Source of the DNA: Serilophus lunatus
Taxonomy: Eukaryota > Chordata > Aves > Passeriformes > Eurylaimidae
Direction of reading: 5' to 3'
DNA: 64,000 nt
Assembly (NCBI GenBank): GCA_013399895.1
Contig: VXBA01003089.1
Coordinates: forward strand, 1,346,042-1,410,041
Below are positions 22,444 to 36,634 of this stretch, piece after piece; the first letter of the stretch is position 1, and every line of letters starts with the position of its first letter. The notes beneath the pieces are model-generated. The model saw only the letters and a program-made list of their open reading frames with translations. It made no database searches and was not told the origin of the DNA. The position numbers and the translations under genes are program-made.

Positions 22444-24155
22444 ACGGTTAAAAGTCCAGAGTGCCAAACTGCCATGAAGGAGGAAGGATGCTCTCCCTTT
22501 CCCCTTCAACATCATCTGCAGACACAGGGAGCTTAGGCTGCCTGGGTCCAGGCTGGCGCAGAAATGCTGGGAACTCAAAACCAAGAGAGTCACTGGTATC
22601 TGTGCCTTCTCTCTCAGCAGCTGATCTGTTCTGCCAGGGCTAATGGGACCTTTTAATATGGATAATCATAATCTTTGACTAAGCTGTAGAATTAAGGAAA
22701 TGGGAGAAATTTGTTTTGTAGGTGATGGAGTTGACTTGTTAATAAGGTATTAATAGTTAAATCCTGTTTTGAAAACATTCCTTCCCATTGCCATCTCCTG
22801 ACTTCCTTTTCACCTTCCATTCTTTGGTGACTGGAACGCTTTGTTGTTTCCATTATTTATAGGCAAGGCTAACAAGCAGTCACATCCAACAAGCAGTGGA
22901 TAGAGGATCTGACCTTACATTCTAGCCCACAGAAAAGTCACTTTGAAGGAATCAGTCACCCAAAAAAACACCAGTCCATAGAGAAGATAGATCAGACACT
23001 GATGACAATAAGCACCCAGAGGAGCCACTCTTGGCAACTCCAGAACCTGTAAACATAAACACAGATACTTTTTAGTCTAGTCACACAGCCAAGAGGATGA
23101 TGGCGTTCATTGAGAAAACTTATTTTTCTGGCAAAGATTTCTCTTAGGTCTGTGTCCTATTTTATTTCTCTCCCCACCCCCAAATAAGGCCATTTTTAGT
23201 CTAACCACAGGAAGACCAAAGTGATGTGTCTAACAAACAGGCGAGTGTGAATGTTCAGGTTTTCAGTGCTGTTCACACGGGTATGTTTTCAGGTTGGTGC
23301 TAGCTTTTGCTGGACATTTTCCTCACTGCCATGTTCCAGAGTTACACTTCATGTAGTGGTACAGTTCTCAGTTGCAATACTATTTCCATTTCTCCTCAGC
23401 ATGAGAGAAACAACTAGAATCCTGGCTTACAATCTGTCTCACTAATGCTTAAGCTGGTGTTCACAGCCCTAAGGGCTTGTAGGCAATTTAATTACATTCA
23501 TTTCATAATTTCAAGTGATGGTATTTTGTAAACATTTTTAATGTATCATCATTAATATGCTAAGGAATGAAATCTATTTCTGCCAAGAAAGAGGAAATAA
23601 ATCTTCACTATCTCTTTGGTCCACTAGTTTACATTTAGAATAGAACACCTTTTCTGAAAAGCTGTTGGAGACATATGCTTCCATTATTACCTCACAGTGA
23701 TTTATCACTAACTCTAAAATAAACATTATACCGGAGTTACCTGCTTTCTACTGCCCTTGCTATGCTATTTCAGAATATCTTAAAGAACCAGTATATGAAC
23801 ATTGATGTGGGTTTGAGTTTGGGGATTTTTTTGCCAGGACTCTCTATCAGTTTAGTTGCCACATGTATTTTTTTAAATTGTTTAAGCAAGAAGGATTAAA
23901 ACAGAATTGTCAGCTAAAATCCTAGTGAGGGAAGGCAAACTCACACATAGAAACCAGCACTGAAATCTCCTTATTGGAAGGATGCTGAGTCGAAAAAAAA
24001 TCATATACTAGGGGAAAGGGAAAACTCACTAAAATATATGCTATACCCTAAGGGTTGAGAGGGTCTTTTCACCTACATATTCGGGGCTGGGTGAGTTAGT
24101 GCAGTCCTCAATAGCTTGAAACAGACCTAGACAGTGGTCTAAGATGTAATTCTGG
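22444..24155. other. Noncoding DNA; no supported gene
   Basis: The first 200 bases are somewhat GC-richer than the surroundings and include a 60-codon frame (22461-22643) with no domain. The remainder is AT-rich single-copy sequence with no recognised repeat. Confidence 0.5.
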
Positions 24156-24200
24156 TCTCAACTGGCCGCAATCTCTCTGTTTGTGAAATGGGCCATCTGT
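24156..24200 (+). repeat. Possible MIR/CORE-SINE fragment
   Basis: GCAATCTCTCTGTTTGTGAA followed by ATGGGCC resembles the MIR motif in which a C/T-rich block precedes CTGTAAAATGGG. Only about 40 bases align, so this is tentative. Confidence 0.35.
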
Positions 24201-27199
24201 TTTCCACTTTCCAGCCACTTTTGCAAGTAACAACAAATAGCCCTATTTCCAGTAGAGTTGAGAAGATGTTTACTTGTAGTTGGAAGATGAAGGTAACCCA
24301 AGGCATAATGTAAGTGGAACCTGTAGTCCTCTGCCTTAGCATGTGGTGGCTGCCTCTTGGTTAACATATGACAGGATGCACCAACTTCAGAGTAACAACT
24401 CCAACAAATTATGAAAGTTTACTTACATTCAAGGTAAGAGTCCAGGGACCCTCTCAGTATAAGGGATGCTATTATGCCAGAGTTAGGTCAATCAAGAATA
24501 ATTAACAGTTCCAAAAAAATTTACCTTTAGTTAAGGTTCAAGAAGAGAGTTAACAGAGAGTGAGATTGGGGAAAGTTATACTTGTGAGGCTACATTTTAA
24601 AAGAAAAAGATGACTTGAGTGCCACTTGAGTGCTTCCTGGCAGCTAATCTTATTTTGTTTTAAATGTTTCATCTATGTTGCAAATTTAGTTCTCACACTC
24701 TGTACAGAATTAGAGCTCAGTTAAGGTGTTAGTCACAAGACACATCATTACCTCAACTTGAAAAACGAGGGGAAAGAGGGAGAAAGGTTATTACTCAGCC
24801 CTTCACTACTCAGCCCTTTGTCACTATGCCTTTTTCGTCTTTGTTTTTGGTGATTACTACTGCAGTAAAATTTGTTAATAGTTATGTAAATAGTGAGGGA
24901 TGCATCTCTGCTCTTTCAGTAAAAACGTCATCCAGTGCTAGTAATTCTCCCTTTAGGCCTTTTTGTTACATGTCTTGGGTAGTGAATTAAGCCTGAACAT
25001 TCAAGAGACAATAGGTACAAAAGATACTATAAATAATTGCCATTGGGTATAACATTTTGAGTGCAGTGGTGGACTGCTGCTTCAGCATTATTAGAATAGC
25101 ACTTAATGGTTTTAAAGCATTGAGAAAAATTGCTTTTTTACCATGTTTAAACTAAGGAATGCAAATTCAAAACCTGAAGGATTGCCTATAGGTATTTAAC
25201 AGATATAGTATAAATAATGCTATGAGGTCTTGGAGAAGTGTTGTGTGTTACTCTGTGGAGGTAAGCCAAAACCTGCATATTTATTTACTTCAAATGTTTT
25301 CTATTTTTAACATCATCTCTCTAATTATTTTATCTGGTAGGTCTTTAGTATAAAATATAGTCATGCAACGCAGAGTACCACAGTATGTTTTCCTGGAAAA
25401 ATGCATGTAGCCTGCAAGAAGACAGGAGTTGAGATTGAAAATAGTATGTGGCAGTGCAAGGTGGGGATTTGGGAGTTTAAGACTCTCTAATTATTCACTA
25501 GACTGGTATGCTTCTGTCATCTTCACCAATTCAGAATCATACTTGGAAAAAACAAGTGACCCTCACTATCATACATAATGTGGCAGCTTAATTGGCAAGG
25601 AGAGGGTGAGAAGTAGGTTTGGAAAACCCTTTGAGACTGATGCAGCATATTTCAGTGGCTTTATCAAGGTAATGTTCCCCAGGTGATTGAAAGCAGCAAA
25701 TATTTCATCAGGAAAAAATATAAAGGTGCTTCAACTGCAGAACCTGAAACAAATTATTGCAAACACTTTTTTTTTGAGACTTTTATATTCTACAAATCTA
25801 GAGGAAAAGTAAAAGAGTTATTCATTTTAATACCCACAAATTATGGTGCTAGTGTATCTAAAGATAATGCATTTGCTGTGAGGTTTCACTCAGAGAAGTT
25901 TTCAGTTGTAATACATATTTGCTTTCATCAAGAGAGAGGCAGTCAGCAAGTATTTTTGTTCAGATGACCATGAAGCATGCCCTTTTGCACATGTGTCCAG
26001 AACAGAAATAATACCAAAGTACCCTTACTTTCACGGTCACAGATACTATCTAGATCCATCACTTTCAAAAAAGCTCACATTTCTTCACTATCTAATTTAC
26101 AGTCAGATTCTATAAAGTATCTTAAAAGTGTAAAAAATGTAGATTACAAATTAAATGAAGACTGGATTTTGTTGTTATGACTTTCTAGGTAGCATAGTAA
26201 AACTACAAAGAAAGTACCTTCTGGAGTTTCCTGGACAGCTTTACTTATTCTGTTAAACTCAGATTTAAATAAATAGTCAAAACTTTAAATGCAAAAACAA
26301 AAAAATCATGGCCCTGTCATTAGAAGATGTATGTGTCCCCACATCAATATAAAATTGATCATATATATTTTGCAGTAATATTTTCTGTCAAAAATACAAC
26401 ATTATCTGATTTTGCTTCTTTAACATTGGCAACATATACCATGGCAACTACTATAAGCTACTTGTTTGACCCTGCAAAAGGCACAGGAAAACACTTTCCC
26501 CTGTACCCATATGCACTCCTGTGCACACAGTGTAGGTTGTTACCACCAAGGGTCCCATGTTTTTATAAGCAGACTAGGTACTCGAGAAAGTCTAGATTAA
26601 CTTGCATACATCAAGTAACTTAATCATATTTGAAATGGAAATGTGTTAGCTAGTTGTTGATTGGCAGTTAAAATAATTCCTGATCCTCAGCAACTAGAAA
26701 TATTTGAGGGTGGTGCTCATCCTCATGTGCGCTCTATACAGAGGGAGTTGAGTAGCTGAATGAGTCCAGCTGGAGTATTTTTTGGTTTAAAACAAGATTT
26801 ACAGATTATCTTATCATGGATATTGTTTAAGCTACTGGAAAAAGAAGAATTTAAAATATAAAATGGGAGTTTCAGTGAACTACAGATATTTATGATCACC
26901 GTGCTCAGTACTGAGATACAATCAGGGATACAATATTCATACCTTACTGGTTGTCATACTTCCTCTAATGCCCTCTAATGCTCTAATGCTTTGACCTGAA
27001 AGTAAACAGTGTCATTATAATGGGCCATACATGATCAGAAATGTCTCTTCCCAGAGTTAATTCTTCTAAGAATTTTCAAGGCTGATAAAATTTTCATTTC
27101 TGAACCCAATAAATAAATTAAAAGTACAAGGGGATGTTTCAATTACGCAAGTCTGTCAACCTATACAAAGAACAAAACATTTCCCAAACTGACTGCTGT
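24201..27199. other. Noncoding DNA; one short tandem repeat
   Basis: AT-rich single-copy sequence. Open frames at 25683-25967 and 26327-26623 have no recognisable domains. At 26962-26989 the unit CCTCTAATGC repeats 2.8 times. Confidence 0.55.
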
Positions 27200-27580
27200 G
27201 CAGTACGTTAATTAGTCATCACCAGAGAAATAATGGCTCCATTAGCAGGCAGGTGCATGTGAGACAATGTTAAAGAAGCATCGAGCCTCAACTCTAACCA
27301 TCTTATTTGCAATCTGTTACTGAGCTAGAATTTAGTTAACTATCTTGAAGACATACAAAATCTCTTGTAGAGGAGGCACTGGCTCTTAAGGAATTGGCAG
27401 CTCATTAGAATAGCCTCTCCTCTGACAAGCCAAATGTGCCCTGTGTTGTGCTGTTCAATAATCAGAAACCAATCGTTCCTCTTCTCACATCACTCAACAT
27501 GACAAATCAGTGATATTAATCACATGGGTTACGACCAATGCCAGTCATTGTTTACATCTCAGGTTAGCCAATTCTCTTTC
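27200..27580. promoter_or_regulatory. Cluster of factor-site-like motifs (candidate enhancer)
   Basis: TTAATTAG (homeodomain core), CAGGTGC (E-box) and ACAATG (SOX-like) occur within 27209-27270. Three CCAAT boxes follow at 27469, 27535 and 27568, then CAATCAAT at about 27580. Any AT-rich DNA contains such cores, so only the density is suggestive. There is no CpG enrichment and no exon beside it. Confidence 0.15.
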
Positions 27581-30500
27581 AATCAATACAATGTCTCTAA
27601 AAATACAATATAAACAGACAAGTGGTGTGGTCTTCATAAAAATCAGATGACTTCCCTAAATTTCAAAAAGGAAAACAATAAATTATAGATGTGAGGTATA
27701 AATAGATGCATGAAACTGGTTATATTTAACTTGAAGAATATGGGGACTGCACTCCTGAAAGGAATTGGTTGCTGCATTTGCCAATACCCACCTTGTAGGA
27801 GACACCAAGAACCTAGAGCTTCAGAGAAACACAGGATAAAACACCCACGTGGAGGAAGTGCCTCAGTTTTTCTCAGTCAGCTTGTCAGTAGTACATTCTC
27901 CCAGGTAATGCCTACTAAGTGATCGGACCTAAATTATGAGAAGCCAGGGGTTTTCTTTCTTGCATGTGTTACTTCCCATTGGCTGGCACTGGATTTCAAC
28001 CACTGCTGCACATCTCTTATTTGGTTTAGTTAGGTTTCCCTGAAGATCACAGCCTTCCCTAGTCTTGACCTAGCTGAATAATTTAGTACATTTTATTTAT
28101 GTAATCTGTGCATTTTACCACCTCAGTGCTCACCTGTGGTCAAAGATCACTGACAAGTAAGGAAAGCAATAAAATATGTTATTCAAACAGTACTATCTAT
28201 TGCCTTACTGTGCCAGCATTGGTCTTGAGAGCAAGCATCTGTTCACTCTCATCCACAGCATATTGCTGATCATTCCTCAGTTCTGGCATAGAGCAGCACT
28301 ACGCTGTTCACTCTTTCACTTCCTAACTTCAGCACAGCATCTCATAGAAATGTAGCAATGGATGGGTGAGTGTAATATCTACTTGAGAACAAACAAATCA
28401 TGTATTTTTCTTATCACTAATTTTGTAAGCAATAGTAATGGAAATCTGCCTAGTGCTGTGATTATCACAAATTTAAAATATTGATAACATGCTTATGTAT
28501 GCATACCAAATCCTGCTGATTCTGTTGCTTTGGAGAGAGCTGCAGACTAAGTGGAGCAGGGTGATGTGCTCTGAAGTTAGCCGAAAGGACATGAATCATA
28601 ATTCTAAAGAGAAAGGCTGGAGAAAAGGACAAGGAAAAGTAGCCAGTAACATTAGAAATTTCTTGTGCTCTCTTTTCCTAAACAATGGGTAAGCTTTGCA
28701 CAGAGGCATTTCTCTTGTTCTGCATATGGTGTTTGTAATCTGCTGGATCTTGTCCCTGCAGCCAAGGACACAACAACCTTTCGGCTTCCTTACTTCAAAC
28801 CATGGCTTTCCACTTTTAGCCAAAATCCTGCAGCCGGTTACCTTCTGAAATGAACACCTGCCATCATTTTTTCTTCACCTTTGCTTTCACTGGCAACACA
28901 GTAACACAAGAGCAACTGAAGACTCCTTGAGCAGTGCCTACACACAGGGTCTGGATGCAGACTGAGCAGTGGCCCAGCACTAGTTACATCTCTGTGTAGT
29001 TCCTTGTCTCTCTCTTTTCTCCTTCCCCTCCCGTATTCCACCCCCATCCCCTACAATATGTATGAACATAGTCACTTCATTTCAAAACTTTTTTATAACA
29101 TTGTGTTTTGTCTGAATTTTTACTTTATTTCCTGTTTCATTTCTGGTGCACAAAGGTTTTCTTACACTGCTTTTGGTTACTTTCCTTTCTTTGCATAAAG
29201 GGAGTGAAAATCTGTATGCTACATTTAAATACATATTTCTGTAGTATAAACACTAGAGAAAATAAAAGGCAGAACACAGATTCTCAAAAGATTCAGTAAA
29301 TACACATAGGGGCTGTTATTAAAAGTATATTCATCCAAAATCACGCTGGTCTCCATGAGCATAGCTGGGCTCCCTTGTGCAGTACACACAGTATTGTACT
29401 GCTGTGGGAAAACACAAGTGTGATGGAAATTTCTTTGCTTATGACAGGAATAACATAATAAAGACATGCTGAGGTGGTCAGGATAGCTGTTACTGTGCTG
29501 TGGCAAGCTTGGGCCTTTAAATGCTAGCCATTTTTCTTTTTTAAAGGGCTCATTTAATATACAGTTCATCATTGTACTACTGACCTTTTCTGACTTGCAC
29601 TGATGACATCATGGAAATGACAAGAGTACCAGGAGCGATGGAAATAGGTGCTTATCATTGTACAAATTAGCAAAGACCTGGCAGCAACAGGAACATGATA
29701 GGCTACTACATCTGCTCCGGTGCAGATGAGAAAGCCACATCCCAACCATCTAAAATCAGCAATTGTAATTCATTCAGGGACAAAACCTCCTGTTTTTCCA
29801 GGAGCTTCTCTCAGTGTAGGAGCATCCAGATGAAAATGTCTGATTATCATCAATTATAACATGGAGTTAAAGCTATTTTCCACTTTGAATAGATAATAGA
29901 TGCATTTTTTCAACATCTCCTATTTCAAATGTGGAATTTAAACATATTTTCTGGACAGGATTTCAGTAATTACTTCCACATAACAACCTTCCCACTCGTT
30001 TTAATTCCCTTCTTCAATTTCACAGTTACAATAAGCACTGACATCCTTTAACTGTATTTCAGGATGGGTTTAAAGTTCTCAAAAGAATATAACGTTCTTG
30101 TACTATCACTTGAAATGCATTGATATTCCCAAGATGTTAGTCTTGACTTAGTATAGTCATATTATTAAGCTTGTAGCAAAGCTTAATTAGTAGGTTAATA
30201 CTCATGGTAAAAGTTAGCCATGATCTTAGCGCCATATTGAATTGGGATCTTGGGAACACGCCTGCTGATTTATTTACTACAGTGGTGCTGCAGAGTGAAT
30301 AAAATAGTTAAACAGATGCCCACTAGGTAAGAGATACGTAAGATCACATAGAACCCAATATTTGTGTAAGCATACCCTGGCTATCATACCCTAAGGATAT
30401 TTTGTGTTACTTCGGTGATCTGCCAGTCCAGCAGACCCTTTCTGGCTTCTATCCCTGTCACCACCATCCCCTTCCAAAAAAAACCAAAGAGAAAACAAGA

Positions 30501-33500
30501 AAAACAAACCTGGATGCTCTCTTCTGTTTACAAGTTTGTTTTCTGTGCATTGTCAGAAGTTACAGGTAACTATGAAATAGATAAGGTGAGGATGAGACTG
30601 CAGTAGATCATTCTAGGATTACTCAAGTACAGCAGGTATTGATACAGTGTTGTGATGACTGCAAGTACAAAAGGAGATTTCAGTTTTTATAAAAACATTG
30701 GAATATTATTGTGATGGTCTTATTATACCTGCTGAGAAGGTTTGCTATTTATCATTCACAAACAGGTAAATATTTTAGTAAAAGAATGCTTTATCCTTTT
30801 GCTTGAGGATATAATAGTTTTTATTACCTTGAGACCCAGATTGAAGGAGGAAGTAAAGGCACAATCAAATATACAGGGAAAAATTCTTTCTCTCTGAAGA
30901 AGTAATAAGGAATAAGTAATGTCCTCAAATAATCATTGTGATTTTAAGAGGAATAATTATTTAGTATCATCTTCCTCTATTTTGTCAGAATTTCCTGTGT
31001 TCTCACTACTCCTATGGATCATGCACATGGTGTTAGTGAGATTGAACAAGCTGTACTGGGTAGCCCAGTGCTCTATGTCTTTATCAACAGAAAAAGATGG
31101 CAGAACAGCATCTGTTTCCCTGACTGCAGGCATTCTGCTACTTTATCTGTATGTTTTTAGCTGGAGGCTATACTAGATCTCTTTGCTCTTGTGGTTTGAT
31201 AATTCCAGTAGCAGGTAGCTTTGGCAGAATTTCATCTCTGTAATTGTATCCGTTACTGTCTCTCAGTGAAGTGGATGTGCTCATTTCTATCCATGATTTT
31301 TTTTATCCTAATTGAATTACTGGAGCTCACTAACGTCCAACATGACTCAAACTACAGACTAGGTGATGGCCTTTATACCACTGTGCCAGGTCATGGTTTT
31401 CCTACTGCTTCTAGACCTCCCTGCAGATAGCAAAATAAAACTATAGACTCCCTGCCTGGGTTAGCACCTCTCTGGGAAGTGGCTCTAACGCAGCTACTCA
31501 AATTAATTGGCATATACAGGGAGAGACAGAGAAAGAGGTTTGTGGAGAGGTGCCAGCTTTAGTGTAGGCCAGCTCATCTTTCTCTGTGGTCAGTGAAAAG
31601 GGAAAGGTCTCCTCCATATACAGTTCCTGTTTCTCATATTATTAATTAACTACTCGAGCCATCATAATTCCCCTTGAATTTTCAATTTTTTTTAGCAGGC
31701 AGCTAAAAATTAGCTAACTGTGACTATGTAAACAATAATGAATATCACCAGTCTTACTGCAAACAAGACTAGTAAGATAAAACAGGGAATTACCAAAAAT
31801 CATCAGAGTACTATAGTTAAGTCCAAGGTAATCCTCAAATTCACCAGTATATGAAAGTCAGTAACTTTCAGAAAATGTATCCAAATCCCTCACCCACTCC
31901 CAACTTTCTGAACTCAGTCGAATTTGCTGTTGTTAAAGTGCTTAGAATAGCAAATGTGGACAATTTAATGCAGAACACTTCAGCCTTTCATTCTATGTCT
32001 GACAGGAGATGCTTCCATTTCTGCTGTTCATTTGTCTCAGAAAAGTCTGGATGTGAGTCCCTTCCCATCACACCCTATGCAAGCCTTGAAAGACTCCCTG
32101 TACAGGATAGCATTAGGCTTTTGGAGATCCCTTGCTGTATTTGTCTCTTGTAAAGATGCTATTGCATTGTCAGCACTTAGGACCAGATAATAATTCTAGA
32201 GTCAGACACTCTCATCACAGGCCACAAGTCACTTCTATTGATTTCAAATACAATGCTGCTTTCATGCCCATTCCATTCAGGAAAGAGTGTGGTTGGGTCA
32301 CCCTCACTATATACATCATTTGAGTAATACAAGAAAAGTAACATTGGAGGAAACTTATACATAGGCAATGATGCTTTATACTAATTCCTAGAATGAGACA
32401 CATAGAAAGAAGGACTTTTATTTTCCTTTGAAACCGAGATATTAATTCCAAGGAAATTATCAGAATATTGTTGCTGCCTTCGATATGGGTGTGAGATCAT
32501 AAGTTTTTCTCTTCAATTTCAGTAGCTGTTTATTAGTTGCTAGCCTTCATTAATAGCAAGTAACCAATAGTCAAGTATTAATCCCAGTATAGAAAATAAA
32601 CAGTTTCAGTGAAAAAGACTGCCTTTAAGAAGTCTAGTTTGATCAGGTTCCTTCACCATAATCAGAAGAAAGAGAAAAATGTACATGGAGCAAGTACAGA
32701 TACCACACTACCAGTGTGGCTATCAAGGAGAGCACCTTTCAAAACTTCGCATATGGCTTGCTGTTGAAGCAATCTGGATGACTAATAGTGGGGAAGAGGG
32801 GTTCAAAGGGATTCTTTATCTGTATACATTACCGGAAATGAACTTCATTCATGCAGCAGTAGAACTGTAAGTTACGCACAGACATTAGACATGGCTGCTC
32901 ATAGCAGGACCCAGATGCAAAGCTAGAAAAGATACATAATGCTTCCCATAGCAGCATCTGGCTTTTTGGCAGAGTCTACACACTTGGGCATTGATGACTC
33001 TGGATTTGCTTTGTAGTTTTTCAAACAGTTGGATTGCAGTGGCCCTGGGCAAAACTGCAGAACCTTTTCCTCCGCAGCACATCATTTTACATAGCATTTC
33101 ACAAAAGAATTACCACTGAAAATGAACATAGTCTGCAATTAGTCCGATAATTAAGACTTAAGTACTGGACAGAGATCAAAGTGCTTGTAATCTGCAATAA
33201 AGTTCCCAGAGTTGTAAGGATTTTCAAAATATTAGCTTGTGCTTTATTGCACCTTCCATTTATTGTGTACCCATGATAGCAGCAAACACATTTTCCCAGT
33301 GGATATCAGCAAGTATAACTGCAACACCTGTTACTACATAAGCCTGGTGTTTCTCACAATATGATTACTCTGTCAACGACTGCCATAAACGGTGGCATCT
33401 GTATTCATCAAAAAGAGTTATCAATAAATGTAAAGCCATACCACAATTAGAGATCTCCAAGGAAGAACAAATCCAACCAAAAAAAATTGACAATGACACT

Positions 33501-36500
33501 ATTTAATTACTAAGATTGTTAATCAATAAAATGCCTTCATAACTTTTAATTAAATTTTTATCTGAATTGGATGTTTAGAGAATCAGATTCTTTGTTTTTG
33601 TTTCATTTAACAGTTGCACTACTAAAGTACTGGTGGCATCTGTGAACAACCACTCTCGGGGGGACACTTCAGGTCTATAAGTGCACTTTGTCACCTAGAG
33701 AGGGTGTTAAGAATCTTGTTAAAAATAAAGGAAATAGTTAGGAGACATCTCACTGTAGCCATTATTATAGTGCAAATTTACCAGATAGAGTAATCCAGAA
33801 GCTGTCAGGAAAGGTTAGTAAGAAACAGTGTCAGGAAATCAACCATTCAGCAATTCATCACAGCCTACTGCTAGCTCTGAAACTAAAGGTTTTAAAAGGC
33901 ATTCATTAAGTAAGGGATATTATCTTTTTTCTTTTTTTTTTTTTTACAGCAGTGAATAAAGGTAACTAGGAGAGTGGTTCTCTCATAACATAATGATGAA
34001 AAATGTCAATTAATTTATTACACAGATCTTCAGGCAAAGTAAAAACCAGAGAGAGGTTGCGACAATTGAAGGAGGCCATTGCAATGTAATACCTCACTTT
34101 TATTTTCATTTTAATTTTGGAATATACAGTCTGGTTTTCGCAATCCTTATTCAGAAAAAACATAACAGGCTTTCTAGATCACCAGTCCCATGAGGCTCCG
34201 TTAAGATGTCATGAAAATATAAAATTTGCCTTTCAGGAATTTTTTACAAGTGCAGACTTGATACTGATTTTAACAAGATTGCCACTGTTCCGTTAAGGAA
34301 TATTGGGAAAATTTGTTGTCATTTGTCTTGTAGGCAAATAAATGCTATCTGCCTCTTTCTTTGACTTTCAGATTTTAGCTAGTGAGTGCATTCTGATATT
34401 GACTATGGGCAGTGATCATCCACTGCTGCAGTGCCACTGATGTGGCCATAGCTGTTCTCTGCTATAACACACTGTTTTCTAGGCACACTGTCTGAGGAAT
34501 GCCACTGATGCTGTTTCTGCTGTTTTGGAGTTTGTTGGCTTACCTTCATAATTGTGTCAGAGCACTGAACACAAAACTTGGTCTTCTATAAAGCAGATAA
34601 AATTGTACTTGAAGCTGGGGTTGGGGTGGAACCAAATACAAAACTCCTCCTAACAACCAAAATACTGAGCCAGTGAAGAAAAAAGTTTTCATAGGCCAGT
34701 AGTGTTTTCCCATTTAATTCTGGCTGAGTGTAGTGTAGGGAAGGCAGTACAGTTTGCTGGAGATAGCCGTGCTTAAAATTTCCTTTTGTGAAGAGAAAAA
34801 GTAGACAAACACACACTGTAAAACTGCTGCTCAAAGACCTTGTTAGCTGCAGGCATCCCCATGGCTCTAAAATAGCTTGTAATACTTAAGAAGCAGAAAA
34901 GAAGGTGACCAAAAACTTGTCCTTGTATTCCATATGAAAATGTCACAAGAACTACCATTGCATTGGCATTAATAAATAAATGTTATTTCACATTGAAGGC
35001 ATCCCACAAGTCTAAGTGATAGCTAGAAGAGCTGAGAAGATGATAAATAGAAATAATAATGAGCAGAAGACTGTATGAGATGTCAAGTTCAAGAAAACCA
35101 CAGTTTCCTGAAGTCTCTGAGAGGTCTCAGTGTGTTATACAGCCCTATGTAAAAACATGTGGAAGAATAACACAATTATTGATTACTAATTTTTTACCGG
35201 GCCTGATTGTTGATTTGGTGGCAGAAAGTTTAATTACAAGCACAAACTCACATCAAGTTTGCATTGATGATAAAGGGTTATATTTATATCCAGCCTTAAT
35301 GCACTACCGAGGACTAGTTTTCATTTGCAATGTTAGTGATATTTTCTGAAGACTTGTCAGAATGGAGCACTTGCTTCTCATGGATATAAAAATATCCTTA
35401 TGGACAGATAATAGCATCAATCACTTTTAGTATTTGAATGTCAGATATGTATGAAAACCCTGCTAACTACCTCCAATAAAGAACTTTAAAAATTACTCCT
35501 CAAAATATATATACATGTATTTTAATTCACAGGAGAACAGATTAAGAGAACACTCCTTCCATGACGCATTAGATGACAATTTGTCTTCTGGCAATGCTAG
35601 AAATTCTCAATCCATCAATTAAATGCAGATTCAGGGCACTATCTCATATTTCCTTGTCAAATAAATTATGCCTTATATCAAAGACCACACAGATCCCTAC
35701 TTAACAAAACAGGGGTATGTCTGAACATATCATAAATGTGAAATATGAAAGAGAACAAAATGAGGCAGCCAATAAAATGTAAGATTTGTAGGTCAGATAG
35801 CATATACCTTAGAAATATTGTTACCAGTACTCAGAATTAGTGATTAAAGAAATATTCATAATTGGTCATTAATTTTCCACAGAGATTGGAACCTTCTTAT
35901 TAATATAAACCAGAAAGAAATCTGAGGGAAACTGAAAAAAGAAAAATAGATTAAATGGAACTTAAATGTACACATTTGTATATTTATATAGAAATCTCTT
36001 CAACAGAATCTGTTCTATTTTTCTATATCTATAAAGGTATTTATCTTTATTTCTCTTTTTTTCAATTAAGAACTAACCTGGGGAAACGATGCATATTATG
36101 AAGGACAAAGTTGGAAGACATGCTATTATTGAGAACAGTCAAATGTAAAGCCATAAATAGAAATTGCCTATGGCTGTCATAATAACTGTCTGGGCATTAA
36201 AATGGTATCTGATACTCATGTCAGCAAGGGCAAAATCAAGCATGAAGAAATCAGCTCTAAGCACACTGATATCACTCCAAAATGAGACCTCAGTTTGGAT
36301 TGCTTTATAAAACCATTAACTTGGTATTCCTTAGTTTTCATAAAGCAAATTGTCAAGGATAATTCAGAAGGAACTATTAAAGAAAATACTGAACTGATTA
36401 GACCTCTGATGCTCATGTCTTGGGTGTAGCTTATTGTTCTGGTCAGAGTATAGTAAAAAGTTATGGCAGAACTTTTCCCTAATCAACAAAAAATATATTA

Positions 36501-36556
36501 ATAATGTGAACTTTCTTTCCAGAATGAATATTCCTCCTTTTGTTTCTCTTTATTAG
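27581..36556. other. Noncoding DNA; no supported gene
   Basis: About 9 kb of AT-rich single-copy sequence. Frames at 28596-28823 (-), 29225-29572 (-), 31851-32153 (+) and 35059-35349 (+) show no domain and no good flanking splice sites. A T-rich tract lies at about 33925-33947. AGCTAAAAATTAGCT at 31701-31715 is a small inverted repeat. Confidence 0.55.
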
Positions 36557-36634
36557 GAGCTCAGCATACTGAAGCAACTTTCACAGATGAAGACTCCAAA
36601 GAAGCTCTGGCTAAACAAGAGAACTAGCTAGAAG
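36557..36634 (+). CDS. Candidate exon B of an unrecognised gene (possible terminal coding exon)
   Basis: A good acceptor (pyrimidine-rich TTTTGTTTCTCTTTATTAG) precedes 36557, and AGAAG|GTAAAG ends the segment at 36634. Entered in phase 1, as left by the candidate exon at 13593, it reads GAQHTEATFTDEDSKEALAK then QEN and a TAG. All three frames contain a stop, so if spliced onward it would be the last coding exon or part of a noncoding RNA. The acidic, Ser/Thr-rich tail is plausible as a protein C-terminus but I do not recognise it. A stop only a few bases before a splice junction would favour a lncRNA or an alternative isoform. Confidence 0.22.
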
